41,337 nucleotides of DNA from Bacteroidota bacterium (GTDB lineage: Bacteria > Bacteroidota > Bacteroidia > Bacteroidales > Prolixibacteraceae), in the NCBI GenBank assembly GCA_030684645.1, contig JAUXUF010000313.1, positions 1-41,337 of the forward strand. Reading direction: 5' to 3'. The translations under genes and the position numbers were made by a program. The notes under the pieces were generated by a model. That model worked only from the letters and a program-made list of their open reading frames with translations, had not been told where the DNA came from and searched no databases. Positions 1-9,146 of the stretch are shown here, piece by piece (positions within the stretch are counted from its first letter, which is position 1; the number at the start of each line of letters is the position of its first letter).

Positions 1-215
1 TGACCGTTCTGCCCAAATTATTCAGTATCGATATTCCGCTGGAACTGGCTGCCGAACTTACCAAGTGCAAGACTGATGATGATGCCAAGGTGGTTGGTAC
101 CCAATGGGCTATTCAGCAATCGAAGGATTTGGTAGCTAACCGGGTTCCTAGTCTGCACATTTATACTTACGGAGTATCTGATAACACCCGCAAATTGGTC
201 AAAGCGGTTTTTTAG
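1..215 (+). CDS. metF: Methylenetetrahydrofolate reductase, C-terminal end (5' cut by window edge)
   Basis: The frame starting at base 3 is open to a TAG at 213-215 and encodes the last 70 residues of a protein. The segment reads LPKLFSIDIPLELAAEL, then a VGTQWAIQQSKDL motif and VPSLHIYTYGVSDNTRK, which match the C-terminal FAD/folate barrel region of MetF-type 5,10-methylenetetrahydrofolate reductases. The family reduces 5,10-methylene-THF to 5-methyl-THF for methionine synthesis in the cytoplasm. The identification rests on recalled family similarity of the tail only; the catalytic and FAD-binding residues lie outside the window. It converges with glgC across a strong terminator. Confidence 0.8.
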   Translation, partial: TVLPKLFSIDIPLELAAELTKCKTDDDAKVVGTQWAIQQSKDLVANRVPSLHIYTYGVSDNTRKLVKAVF

Positions 216-236
216 AATCTGGCATTATTAAAAAAT

Positions 237-270
237 AAACCCCGAAACCGGATTATCAGTTTCGGGGTTT
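237..270. terminator. Bidirectional intrinsic terminator between metF and glgC
   Basis: A perfect 12-bp inverted repeat (237-248 and 259-270, arms AAACCCCGAAAC/GTTTCGGGGTTT) encloses a 10-nt loop. The outer A/T pairs provide a U-rich tail on both strands. Its position between two convergent genes fits termination of both. Confidence 0.85.
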
Positions 271-290
271 ATAATCTATAATTTCCTGGG

Positions 291-1556
291 CTAAATAGTA
301 AATCCATTAGGGATGACAGCACCTTTTTTAATCACTACAATACTGTCTTTCACTGTGTAAAGGGGGTTGTCTGATTCAGGCAAATGACTTCCTCCATTCA
401 CTTTCACATCGTTACCGATAAAACAATTCTTATCGACAATGCAATTATTTATATAACAACGCTCACCTATACCCATGACTTTACCGTTATTGTAATTCTG
501 ATCGATATCATCCAGCTCCTGGTAATAATCGTTACCCATGATGTAGGAATTTACAATGGTAGTACCTTTCCCAATCCTGGACCTGATGCCAATTACCGAG
601 TGTTCAATCCGGCTGGCGTGGATAATACAACCATCGGAAATGACTGTTTTATCAAGAACAGTACCCGATATTTTTGAAGGCGGAAGCAGCCTTGCACGGG
701 TATAAATTAAGTTCGAATTGTCAAAAAGATTAAACTTCGGAATATCGTCGGTTAAAGCAAGTGTAGCTTCATAAAACGATTCAATATTACCGATATCGGT
801 CCAGTAACCCTCATACTGATAGCTGATTACTTTATGATTATGGATGGATTGCGGAATAATTTCTTTTCCGAAGTCTTTGGTATCCTTAACATTCATCAGT
901 TTAACCAACAAATCGCGGTTAAAAACATAAATACCCATTGAGGCCAGATACATTTTCCCTTCCTGCTGCATTTCCTCGCTAACCGGTGAAGTCCAGCCTG
1001 GAAGTAATTCAGATGCAGGTTTCTCGATAAATTCAGTAACAATATTTTCGGAATTTGATTTCAGGATACCAAAATCAGGAGCATCTTTGGCATTTACAGG
1101 AAGCGTTGCCAATGTAATATCTGCTCCAGCTTTAACGTGAGCGTCAATCATTTCATTGAAATCCATCTGGTACAACTGGTCACCCGAAAGGATAAGCGCA
1201 TAGTCAAATTCGTAATTCATGAAATGTTGCATGCACTGACGAACTGCATCTGCTGTTCCCTGAAACCAATTTTTATTATCAGGTGTTTGCTCAGCAGCCA
1301 AAACATCGACAAAAGCATCGGTAAAATGACCAAACTGATACGTATTTTTAATGTGCTTATTTAATGAAGCTGAATTAAACTGAGTTAATACGAATATCCG
1401 GTTGATATCGGAGTTAATGCAATTGGATATCGGTATATCGACCAATCGGTACTTTCCGGCAATTGGAACTGCAGGTTTTGACCTGCTTTCTGTCAATGGG
1501 GATAGTCTTGACCCCTGACCTCCTCCCAGAACAATAGCTAACGTTCTATTTTTCAT
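291..1556 (-). CDS. glgC: Glucose-1-phosphate adenylyltransferase (ADP-glucose pyrophosphorylase)
   Basis: This 421-residue protein makes ADP-glucose from ATP and glucose-1-phosphate, the committed step of glycogen synthesis in the cytoplasm. The N-terminal nucleotidyltransferase loop GGGQGSRL (residues 11-18) is followed by the KPAVPIAGKYRLVDIPISN region, the WFQGTADAVRQ motif and a GDQLYQMD metal/sugar site. A C-terminal left-handed beta-helix of hexapeptide repeats (roughly 290-421) completes the usual GlgC architecture and length. The start lies 4 nt downstream of the glgA stop codon, so glgA-glgC are almost certainly cotranscribed. The transcript ends at the hairpin at 237-270. Confidence 0.95.
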   Translation of the reverse strand: MKNRTLAIVLGGGQGSRLSPLTESRSKPAVPIAGKYRLVDIPISNCINSDINRIFVLTQFNSASLNKHIKNTYQFGHFTDAFVDVLAAEQTPDNKNWFQGTADAVRQCMQHFMNYEFDYALILSGDQLYQMDFNEMIDAHVKAGADITLATLPVNAKDAPDFGILKSNSENIVTEFIEKPASELLPGWTSPVSEEMQQEGKMYLASMGIYVFNRDLLVKLMNVKDTKDFGKEIIPQSIHNHKVISYQYEGYWTDIGNIESFYEATLALTDDIPKFNLFDNSNLIYTRARLLPPSKISGTVLDKTVISDGCIIHASRIEHSVIGIRSRIGKGTTIVNSYIMGNDYYQELDDIDQNYNNGKVMGIGERCYINNCIVDKNCFIGNDVKVNGGSHLPESDNPLYTVKDSIVVIKKGAVIPNGFTI

Positions 1557-1560
1557 ATCA

Positions 1561-2976
1561 TTAAATTTTAAGTGATTGGTATAATTGGATATAATCGGTT
1601 GCAGCTTTATTCCACGAATGGTCGATTTGCATCATTTGCTTCCGGATTGCATTAAAGGCCTTTTTATTTTTATAGAATGACTTCGCCCGTTGAATGGAAT
1701 GTGTTACATCGAAAATAGAACATTGGTCGTGGCAAATTCCAAAGCCATTATCACCAATATCCAGTACGGTATCTCGCAAACCTCCTGTTCTCCTGACGAT
1801 CGGAACGGTTCCGTAACGAAGGGCATAAAGCTGGTTCAAACCGCAAGGTTCGACCCGTGAAGGCATCAGCAGAAAATCGGCCCCGGCATAAATCAGGTGC
1901 GAAAGTTTTTCATTGTAACCGATATACGAACAATAGTTCCCTTTAAATTCGTGTTCCAGGTGGAGCAAGGCATTCTGTATGTGTTTCTCTCCGGATCCCA
2001 AAATGAGAAAATTTTGTTCTCCCGGATTAAATTTGGATAAATTGTAAATAATTTCGGGCAGTAAATCGGCCCCTTTCTCACCAACCAGCCGGCCAATGAA
2101 CGTAAATAACGGTTTCGACGGATCCAGTCCAAATTGACGACAGAGCGCTTCTTTATTTGCACTTTTCCCTCCGGAAATATTCTTGATACTATAATTTTTT
2201 TCCAGCATTGGATCGGTTTCAGGATTCCAAACACCGGTGTCAATTCCGTTCAGAATTCCAATCGATTTACTGCGTTCTTTTCGCAGCAATTCTTCCATGC
2301 CTTTCATCGAATAACCGATCTCGTCGAGGTAAGTGGGCGAAACAGTGGTCACCCGCCATGCACATTTAATAGCCGAGGCTAGTGGATTGATCTGGTGGTT
2401 CCATTCGACCAAACCGTTAAAATAGGAATGAAAAGGTGGCAGGTGATACAATTTGTCGAATCCGAACTGCCCCTGGTACTGACCGTTGTGAATAGTGAAT
2501 ATGGTAGGTATGTGTTCAAATTTGCCGTATTCTCTAACCTTTGACATCATGAAAGGAATAAAACCGGTTTGCTGATCGTGACAATGAACCACATCGGGCA
2601 CTCCTTCCAGCTGGTTCAGCCAGTTTAAAGTTGCAATCTGGAAGGTTAGAAACCGTTCGTCGTCGTCGTGATAGGAATAAATATTTTCCCTGTCAAACAA
2701 ACCCGGAATATCAATCAGAAAAAGTTCAAATCCCAGGGTGTTTTTTACCAGTTCTAAAACATTAAATGCAAAATTGGTATGACCCAACCGCGCAATACCC
2801 GAATAAACGGACGTAAATTCATTTTCGCGACTGTACTTTCCGTGGTAAAATGGCATAATTGCCGCCGCCGAGTGCCCTAACAATACCTGATATTTAGGCA
2901 ATGCACCTACCACATCTCCCAATCCACCGGCTTTTGCCGCAGGATAACACTCTGCACTAATGTGTATTATCTTCAT
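1561..2976 (-). CDS. glgA: Glycogen (starch) synthase, GT5 family
   Basis: This 471-residue glycosyltransferase extends alpha-1,4-glucan chains using ADP-glucose. The N-terminus carries the diagnostic KAGGLGDV ADP-glucose-binding motif (residues 15-22). A GT-B fold with FTIHNGQYQG in the first half and LMPSRVEPCGLNQLYALRYG near residues 370-390 matches the GT5 catalytic region, and the RTGGLRDTV motif follows. Length is normal for bacterial GlgA. It is the first gene of a two-gene operon with glgC 4 nt downstream. Upstream lie about 300 nt with no other gene, presumably containing the promoter, although no clear -7 box was found. Confidence 0.95.
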   Translation of the reverse strand: MKIIHISAECYPAAKAGGLGDVVGALPKYQVLLGHSAAAIMPFYHGKYSRENEFTSVYSGIARLGHTNFAFNVLELVKNTLGFELFLIDIPGLFDRENIYSYHDDDERFLTFQIATLNWLNQLEGVPDVVHCHDQQTGFIPFMMSKVREYGKFEHIPTIFTIHNGQYQGQFGFDKLYHLPPFHSYFNGLVEWNHQINPLASAIKCAWRVTTVSPTYLDEIGYSMKGMEELLRKERSKSIGILNGIDTGVWNPETDPMLEKNYSIKNISGGKSANKEALCRQFGLDPSKPLFTFIGRLVGEKGADLLPEIIYNLSKFNPGEQNFLILGSGEKHIQNALLHLEHEFKGNYCSYIGYNEKLSHLIYAGADFLLMPSRVEPCGLNQLYALRYGTVPIVRRTGGLRDTVLDIGDNGFGICHDQCSIFDVTHSIQRAKSFYKNKKAFNAIRKQMMQIDHSWNKAATDYIQLYQSLKI

Positions 2977-3291
2977 ATTTTAGTTTATCAAAGTTTCCAT
3001 GAATTTGCCTTTCGGCTCATGCTGATAAATTTAAAGAAAATATTCAATTATGAGTGATAAAGGTACTTTCAAAAATGAAAAAGGATTTTTTAATATTTTG
3101 GGTCTGCTGATCAACTCAATAGGGTGCCATTAAGTGCAAATTGTTTACTGAGAATCATTCAGGTATCACCCCAATGAGCGTGCCTGAAGGTACACCATTT
3201 GAATACAATCGTGCTTGTCTGAATTGAATATTGATATTCTATCCAAAAATGGACAAGGGGATTCGTATTGAACTGGCTTACTACGATCAAC
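2977..3291. other. Intergenic region upstream of glgA; no gene seen
   Basis: This 315-nt stretch separates the glgA start from the terminator of the phosphate operon. No convincing ORF, tRNA or strong inverted repeat was found. It should hold the glgA promoter on the minus strand, but no clear TAnnTTTG box was identified. Confidence 0.4.
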
Positions 3292-3319
3292 AAAAAAAAT
3301 CCCGGCTAAACCGGGATTT
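3292..3319 (-). terminator. Intrinsic terminator of the pst-pho operon
   Basis: The arms AAATCCCGG (3297-3305) and CCGGGATTT (3311-3319) form a 9-bp stem with a 5-nt loop. Read on the minus strand the stem is followed by a run of eight T residues (3292-3299 on plus are A). It lies about 65 nt past the histidine kinase stop codon. Confidence 0.85.
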
Positions 3320-3384
3320 CTACATTGAGTTTTATTTTATATCAGAACCAACTTATTGATTGTCAACAGCCGGGTCTGATTGCC

Positions 3385-5157
3385 TTATTTTTTCGATATC
3401 GAGAACAAAAACTCCAATCCTCCATCAGGTTTATTCCGGACCGAAATTTCGCCTTTATGAAGAATGATGGCATTTTTGACAATCGAAAGTCCCAGCCCGG
3501 TACCACCGTTTTCGCGTGAGCGCCCATAGTCGATCCGGTAGAATCGCTCAAATATTCGCGTCAGATGCTCTTCAGATATGCCAACACCGGTATCAGAATA
3601 CTGGAAATAATAAAACTGATCATCTTCCAGGTATTTCCGTATCGAAATCGCAGAGTTGTCACCGGCATAATTGATTGAATTTTCGATCAGATTCTGGAAA
3701 ACCGAAAACATCAGCGATTCGTTTCCATTAACGACCACTGTATTGTCAACTTCCACGGTGCATCCCATATTCCTTTCGGTGAGCCGGAGTTTCAGGTTTT
3801 CAATAACATCCCTGATAACTGGCTTCAACATCAGCGACTTGAATTCGAACAAACCACCAGCGTCCTCAATGTTGTTGAGTAATGAAATGTCGTTGAGCAA
3901 ATCGGTTAGCCGTTCGGCCTGAGCGAATGCTTTTTCAATAAAATACTTCTTTTTCTCTTCCGGAATATTCGGATTGTTTAAGATGGTTTCGAGGTAGCCT
4001 TTGATCGAAGACAAGGGTGTTTTCAACTCATGGGCAATGTTGGAGGTGAGTTGTTGTTTCAGGAGTCGTTGTTTCTCCGGGCGGGTTACATCGCTAATCA
4101 AAACCTCAAAACTTTTATCCACAAAAATGATGCACCTGACCTGAAAGAATTTTTCGCTTTTCTCGATGGTATATTCTATCTGAGGAAGTTCCTTGTTTTG
4201 GGTATGAATATCGTTTTCACGGTGTTGGTCAATAAATTCAAGCACTTTGCCAAATTCAGGGATTGAAAAAAAATGCTCCGCCGAAATGGTCGATTTCTCA
4301 GAAATCATGTTGATAAACTGAATAAAATGACTGTTGGCCAGTATTTTATGCTTTTCAGCTGAAAAAATAGAGATTCCTTCTTTCAATACCTGAAGATGTC
4401 CGTAAAGTTTTTCCTTTTCGCTGGTCAGTTCGTCTTTGGCCGTTTTCAGGTTGTCGTAAATCTGTATAATCTGTTTCCTGATTACTCCAAGTTCGTTGTC
4501 CTGAAAATTGCTGTCCATTTTAGAGATATCTTCGTTTTGACCAGCTTTCAGTGCAAACTCTTTTAGTTTGACCACAAATTCGCTCAACCTGCGGGTGGTG
4601 AAATGGAGCAAAAACCACATCAATAAAAACAGGGATGCAATGAAGAATAGGAAAATACGTTCTGTTTTAAGAAATCTTACTATATCAACATTGTAAAGTG
4701 CCGCTGTCCGTACAAAGTACTTGTTGCAATTTTTGGCATAGTAGTAAAACTTCTGGTTGGTTGTTGCCGAAAGACGAATGCTGGAGCCATTACCCGAATA
4801 AAGCGCCTTCTGAACTTCAGGGCGCATCAGGTGATTTTCCATGGTATTCACGTCGGCAACAAAGCTGTCGTAAACCACTTTCCCTTTCATATCAATTACT
4901 GTCAGCCGCGTATTCTCAATTGGCAATAATATCTTTAAAGTATCAAGCGATTTAAAATTTCTCGTCTCAAAAACTTGTTTATGTTCGATGTAACGATTTG
5001 TTACCTCCGAAATATTATCGAGTATATTTTCCAGTTGTCCGGTACGATAGCTTTTTTCGCGATCGTACTGATATACTAAAACTGCAAGGGTAAATATTGA
5101 AAATACAACAAAGAAGTTTATAAATATTCGATTTCGAAATGTGCGTTGTACAATCAC
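3385..5157 (-). CDS. phoR: PhoR-like membrane sensor histidine kinase
   Basis: This 590-residue sensor kinase has an N-terminal membrane helix (about 10-30), an extracytoplasmic domain (about 31-165), a second helix (about 167-187) and a cytoplasmic linker with a degenerate PAS-like region. A HisKA domain follows with the phosphoacceptor in SNIAHELKTPLSSIKG (His376). The ATPase domain shows an N box (FQNLIENSINYA), a DTGVGI G1 box and GGTGLGLSIV. It is the last gene of the operon, 26 nt after the PhoB-like regulator. Linkage to pst and phoU argues for phosphate signalling; the PhoR name is by context and architecture, since kinases of this family are not distinguishable by sequence alone. Confidence 0.85.
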   Translation of the reverse strand: MIVQRTFRNRIFINFFVVFSIFTLAVLVYQYDREKSYRTGQLENILDNISEVTNRYIEHKQVFETRNFKSLDTLKILLPIENTRLTVIDMKGKVVYDSFVADVNTMENHLMRPEVQKALYSGNGSSIRLSATTNQKFYYYAKNCNKYFVRTAALYNVDIVRFLKTERIFLFFIASLFLLMWFLLHFTTRRLSEFVVKLKEFALKAGQNEDISKMDSNFQDNELGVIRKQIIQIYDNLKTAKDELTSEKEKLYGHLQVLKEGISIFSAEKHKILANSHFIQFINMISEKSTISAEHFFSIPEFGKVLEFIDQHRENDIHTQNKELPQIEYTIEKSEKFFQVRCIIFVDKSFEVLISDVTRPEKQRLLKQQLTSNIAHELKTPLSSIKGYLETILNNPNIPEEKKKYFIEKAFAQAERLTDLLNDISLLNNIEDAGGLFEFKSLMLKPVIRDVIENLKLRLTERNMGCTVEVDNTVVVNGNESLMFSVFQNLIENSINYAGDNSAISIRKYLEDDQFYYFQYSDTGVGISEEHLTRIFERFYRIDYGRSRENGGTGLGLSIVKNAIILHKGEISVRNKPDGGLEFLFSISKK

Positions 5158-5183
5158 TTTTTTAAATTTTATGCGGTTAATAT

Positions 5184-5864
5184 TTAGTTTTCAAAGCAAT
5201 ATCCATAACCTGATCTGCCTTTGATGCAACTACCATATGCACCAATTTTTTTCCTTAGGCGTGCAATGTTTACATCCACATTCCGCTCTGTAACAATAAC
5301 ATCATCACTCCATATGCGGTCCAGAATTTCCTGTCTGCTCAGGTATTTCCCTTTGTGCAGGATCAGCATCGTTAAAATTTCAAATTCTTTTCGTGTAAGC
5401 AAAACAGCTTCATTTTCAATGGTCACCGACTTCCGGTTCAAATCAAGCTCCATGCTGTCGATGGTAATAACTTTCGGCTTTACCTCAACATTTTTACCAC
5501 GGCGCAACACAGCCTTAATGCGGGCTACCAGTTCCCTGATCGAAAATGGTTTAGATAGATAATCATCTGCGCCTACATTAAATCCGGTGAGCATATCATT
5601 TTCAGTTTCGCGTGCGGTCAGAAAAATAATCGGTACCGATAGGTTCAGTTCTTTTCTGATTTTATCGGCCAATTTAAAGCCCGACATACCTCCCATCATC
5701 ACATCAAGCAACAGCAAATCGAAACGATCGAGCGACTTGTTGAGTGCCTCTTCTCCTGAATAGGCTACCTCAATTTCGAAACCTTCGCTTGCCAGGTTGA
5801 ATTGAAGAATCTCGCACAGATCCTTTTCGTCGTCAACGATCAGTATTTTATATGTATTACTCAT
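5184..5864 (-). CDS. phoB: PhoB-like OmpR-family response regulator
   Basis: This 226-residue two-domain regulator has a receiver with acidic pocket DDE (11-13), phosphoacceptor Asp54 in LLLLDVMMGG, a conserved FLTARE switch Thr and the Lys of SKPFS. A winged-helix DNA-binding domain (about 125-226) carries LTRKEFEIL, VDVNIARLRKKIG and the GYGYCF wing. The frame is open further upstream, but the ATG at 5864 was chosen because it gives the canonical start MSNTYKILIVDDE and overlaps the phoU stop by only 8 nt. It is the likely ligand of the 11-bp repeats at 11268-11311 (inference). Confidence 0.88.
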   Translation of the reverse strand: MSNTYKILIVDDEKDLCEILQFNLASEGFEIEVAYSGEEALNKSLDRFDLLLLDVMMGGMSGFKLADKIRKELNLSVPIIFLTARETENDMLTGFNVGADDYLSKPFSIRELVARIKAVLRRGKNVEVKPKVITIDSMELDLNRKSVTIENEAVLLTRKEFEILTMLILHKGKYLSRQEILDRIWSDDVIVTERNVDVNIARLRKKIGAYGSCIKGRSGYGYCFEN

Positions 5865-6576
5865 TGCTTGATGGTTTAGCTTTATCTTCCAGTTCTTTCT
5901 TCCGGTGATGCCTGATGTCTTTTCCTTCGAACGCATAAATTGATGCTTCGGCAATGTTCGCCGCATGATCTGAAATCCGTTCGATGTTCGAAACCATTTC
6001 CTTAATATTGATAAAGCTGACCAGGATATTCTTCTTTTCTTCAGCCTTTTGAGCTTTGCTGATTGCTTTTTTTAACATCTTCCGGTTCAACTCCTCAACA
6101 ACTGCTTCATTCTTAATGGTCCAGATAGCCAGATCCACGTCTTTATTCATGAACGAAAGCATGGCATTCTTCACCATTTCAGTACTCAGTATCATCATGT
6201 TTGAAATAAAGTCCGACAGGCTTGCATATACCACTTCGTTTTTTATTTGTTTCATAAAGTTAGTAATGCTAACGGCTAAATCACCAATTCGCTCCAAACT
6301 AATAATGATCCGGTAAAGCGCTATTAAGCTGCGAATTTCGGAAGCAACAGGCTGATAAAGCACAATGGTGTTCACAATTTTTTCGCTTAGTTTTACTTCC
6401 CATTTATCGAGTTTCGTTTCGTTGTCACGGATAGTACTGAACTGTTCGTCAGACAAATGCAACTCGCTGTTTATAATCAGAGGTTCCAATATATCGAGTT
6501 GTTGTAATACCAGATTGGCCAGTGATTCGTAATCGGCCAATATGTCTTTTATCGCTTCGTCTTTTTTTACTGACAT
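5857..6576 (-). CDS. phoU: Phosphate signalling regulator PhoU
   Basis: This 239-residue all-helical protein resembles PhoU, which couples the Pst transporter to PhoR and represses the Pho response when phosphate is plentiful. A PhoU repeat shows the conserved pattern LERIGDLAVSI in the first half, and a second metal-binding repeat shows NIERISDHAANIAEA in the C-terminal half. Both E/D..D clusters that bind metal in the family are present. It sits 26 nt after pstB and its stop overlaps the regulator start (ATGAGTAA), implying translational coupling. The final 20 residues are charged and may be disordered. Confidence 0.92.
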   Translation of the reverse strand: MSVKKDEAIKDILADYESLANLVLQQLDILEPLIINSELHLSDEQFSTIRDNETKLDKWEVKLSEKIVNTIVLYQPVASEIRSLIALYRIIISLERIGDLAVSITNFMKQIKNEVVYASLSDFISNMMILSTEMVKNAMLSFMNKDVDLAIWTIKNEAVVEELNRKMLKKAISKAQKAEEKKNILVSFINIKEMVSNIERISDHAANIAEASIYAFEGKDIRHHRKKELEDKAKPSSNE

Positions 6577-6602
6577 GGTCTAATTTTTTGTGATATTAAA
6601 AA

Positions 6603-7382
6603 TCAACCGAATTTTCCGGTTAGGTATTCTTCTGTTCGCCGATCCTGCGGATTGGTAAACATATTTTTAGTTTTGCCATACTCGACCAATTCACCAAGAT
6701 ACATAAAAAGTGAATAATCTGAAATACGGGCTGCCTGTGACATATTATGTGTCACCATGACAATGGTGTAGTTTTCTTTCAGGGTGATGAGCAAATCTTC
6801 AATTTTAGAAGTTGCTACCGGATCAAGCGCCGATGTTGGTTCGTCGAGCAGAATAATTTCAGGATTAAAAGCCAGAGCCCTGGCGATACAAAGCCGTTGC
6901 TGCTGGCCTCCGCTTAAAAATGTTCCTTTTTTTGTGAGCGAATCTTTCACCTCGTCCCATAAAGCCACATCGCGCAGCGAACGTTCCACAATCTCATCCC
7001 GTTCAGCTTTCTTCTGACTGATACCATTGAGTTTGTACCCGGCAATTACATTGTCGTAGATGCTCATGGTAGGAAATGGATTTGGCCGTTGAAAAACCAT
7101 CCCTGTTCTCCGCCTTAATTTAATGGGCGACATTTTAAAAACATCTTCTCCGTTCAAAAGCACAGTACCGGTGGTGTGAATATTTTCGTACAGCTCATGC
7201 ATACGGTTGAGTACACGCAACAGAGTACTTTTTCCGCAGCCCGAAGGCCCCATGATGGCCGTGACGGTATTCTTCTTAATGCCGACGGACACATCCTTTA
7301 CCGCAACATTTTTATCGTAAGCCACCGATAAATTTTCGATGGAAAGAATGGGATCTTTTATCTCTAATATATTCGTATTCAT
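6603..7382 (-). CDS. pstB: Phosphate ABC transporter ATP-binding protein
   Basis: This 259-residue ATPase energises high-affinity phosphate import. Walker A is GPSGCGKST (45-53), the ABC signature LSGGQQQRL lies near 155-163, and Walker B with catalytic Glu is IILLDEPTSALD. The H-loop His is in MVTHNMSQAARISD. Length and the LRVLNRMHEL segment are typical of PstB rather than of other phosphate-type ABC proteins. It starts 7 nt after pstA and is followed by phoU after 26 nt, the standard pst-phoU order. Confidence 0.95.
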   Translation of the reverse strand: MNTNILEIKDPILSIENLSVAYDKNVAVKDVSVGIKKNTVTAIMGPSGCGKSTLLRVLNRMHELYENIHTTGTVLLNGEDVFKMSPIKLRRRTGMVFQRPNPFPTMSIYDNVIAGYKLNGISQKKAERDEIVERSLRDVALWDEVKDSLTKKGTFLSGGQQQRLCIARALAFNPEIILLDEPTSALDPVATSKIEDLLITLKENYTIVMVTHNMSQAARISDYSLFMYLGELVEYGKTKNMFTNPQDRRTEEYLTGKFG

Positions 7383-7389
7383 TTCTTTA

Positions 7390-8268
7390 TTATTTGCGTT
7401 GGGCTGCTACCTGTTTCGAAACCAGGTTAAATGTAAGCACAATTATCATCAGTAACAGCGAAGAACTCCAAATCAGATCAACCATATTCGGATCGTTATA
7501 AAACTCCCAGATTAAAAGCGGAATCGCACTGGTTGGTTTCGAAATGTTTGTATTGATTACCGTACTACCCAGGGCAGTAAGCATCAACGGAGCTGTTTCG
7601 CCGATAACCCGTGAAACAGCTAAAAGTATTCCTGTCATTAAACCGCTAAAGCCGGTCGGAATCAAAATTCCAAAAAGTACCCGCCAATATGGAATTCCCA
7701 GAGCAAGCCCTGCCTCCTTGAGCGTTTGGGGTATCATTTTTAATGTTTCTTCGGTTGACCGGACAATCATAGGCAACATCATGATGGAAAGTGCAACACT
7801 TCCTGATAAGGCTGAAAACCCGTGTGTAATATGTTTCACCACCCACATATATGATATTAATCCCAACACAATCGATGGTACTCCCTGAAGTATGTCGGAT
7901 ACATTCCGAACCAAATTGGCCATCAATTTCCCCTGATTTTCATACAGGTAAACTCCGGAAATAATTCCAACCGGAATTGCAATCACCCCAGCAAGGGCAA
8001 CCATCAGGAAAGTCCCGAGAATTCCGTTTGCTATACCACCTGGAATCACTTCATGAGCGGAAATCGCCGACATGGCCTGAAGGGTATCCGGCGTTTTTTC
8101 AATCAGAAAACTAAAACTGAGTTGCTTGTACCCTTTTTCAATTAACTTGAAAATAATCAATACAATGGGTGAAACCGTAATTACTGAGAAAAGCACAACC
8201 AGGCTTAAAAAGATCCGATCTTTATTAATTCTTAATTTAATGTTGTCTTTAATACCGGTGACTTTCAT
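7390..8268 (-). CDS. pstA: Phosphate ABC transporter permease PstA
   Basis: This 292-residue inner-membrane permease has about six hydrophobic segments. The EAA-type cytoplasmic loop is visible as ETLKMIPQTLKEAGLALG, followed by RVLFGILIPTGFSGLMTG, which is the surface contacting PstB. GVYLYENQGK and GVPSIVLGL match PstA family positions. It lies 10 nt after pstC and 7 nt before pstB. Together with PstC it forms the transmembrane channel for phosphate. Confidence 0.93.
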   Translation of the reverse strand: MKVTGIKDNIKLRINKDRIFLSLVVLFSVITVSPIVLIIFKLIEKGYKQLSFSFLIEKTPDTLQAMSAISAHEVIPGGIANGILGTFLMVALAGVIAIPVGIISGVYLYENQGKLMANLVRNVSDILQGVPSIVLGLISYMWVVKHITHGFSALSGSVALSIMMLPMIVRSTEETLKMIPQTLKEAGLALGIPYWRVLFGILIPTGFSGLMTGILLAVSRVIGETAPLMLTALGSTVINTNISKPTSAIPLLIWEFYNDPNMVDLIWSSSLLLMIIVLTFNLVSKQVAAQRK

Positions 8269-8278
8269 AATTAAAGAA

Positions 8279-9130
8279 TTAGCTCATTTTCTTGATGATC
8301 AGTTTCCCGATCCAGTTTACAATTCCGGTAATTACAAAAAGAAGTAATCCGATCGAAATCAAAGCACTAAGTTTAAGACCGTCGGCTTCGCCAAATTGAT
8401 TCGCAATTACAGAAGCCATACTATTGCCGGTAGAGAACAAGCCATTGGGCATTTTGATTGAATTCCCGATGAGCATGGTCACAGCCATCGTTTCGCCCAA
8501 AGCACGTCCGAAAGCCAGAATATAACCGGCAAATATTCCAGATCGTGCTGCCGGAACCGTCACGTGCATAATTACTTCGTACCGGGTTGCCCCAAGTGAA
8601 TATGCAGCTTCTTTCAGATCGTTCGGAACCATCGAAATGATTTCGTTGCTTAATGAAGTGGCGTACGGAATAATCATGATGGCAAGCACCAGGCTGGCAG
8701 TAAAGACACCGAATCCCTGGTTTTCGAAACCGATATCGATCAGAAACGGACGAAGCACATAAAAGCCCCATAACCCATAAACAATCGATGGAATTCCTGC
8801 CAGCAAATCAACCATTGTCCCCAGTATTTTAGCCACAAAGGTGTTTCGGTAATATTCACCAAGGAACAACGATGTGGCAAATGAAAGCGGGAAACTGATG
8901 ATCAGCGCTGCAAACGAGGTTATCAGAGTTCCGGCTATAAAAGGCATTGCTCCGTAAACTTCATGCCCATCAGTAGGGTCCCATTGCGTTGAAGTAATAA
9001 ATCCTAATCCAAAAGTTTTAAATGCAGGAATGGCACCCCCCACGAGAGAGAATACCATACCACCTGCAACTATCAGGATGATAAATGAAACAGAAAATAA
9101 TACGATTTTTGTAATCTTGTCGCTGTTCAT
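8279..9130 (-). CDS. pstC: Phosphate ABC transporter permease PstC
   Basis: This 283-residue membrane protein has six predicted transmembrane stretches. The family motif LLAGIPSIVYGLWG lies near 89-102, and the EAA loop appears as ISMVPNDLKEAAYSLGAT followed by TVPAARSGIFAGYILAFGRALGET. It is slightly shorter than E. coli PstC but complete. It starts 16 nt after pstS and is followed by pstA after 10 nt, so translation of the two permeases is probably coupled. Confidence 0.93.
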   Translation of the reverse strand: MNSDKITKIVLFSVSFIILIVAGGMVFSLVGGAIPAFKTFGLGFITSTQWDPTDGHEVYGAMPFIAGTLITSFAALIISFPLSFATSLFLGEYYRNTFVAKILGTMVDLLAGIPSIVYGLWGFYVLRPFLIDIGFENQGFGVFTASLVLAIMIIPYATSLSNEIISMVPNDLKEAAYSLGATRYEVIMHVTVPAARSGIFAGYILAFGRALGETMAVTMLIGNSIKMPNGLFSTGNSMASVIANQFGEADGLKLSALISIGLLLFVITGIVNWIGKLIIKKMS

Positions 9131-9146
9131 TTAAACAGATTAAATC

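Noticed and set aside
5865-5966. Longer start for the PhoB-like regulator
   Set aside because: The 34 extra codons overlap phoU in another frame and add residues outside the receiver domain; the ATG at 5864 gives the canonical N-terminus.
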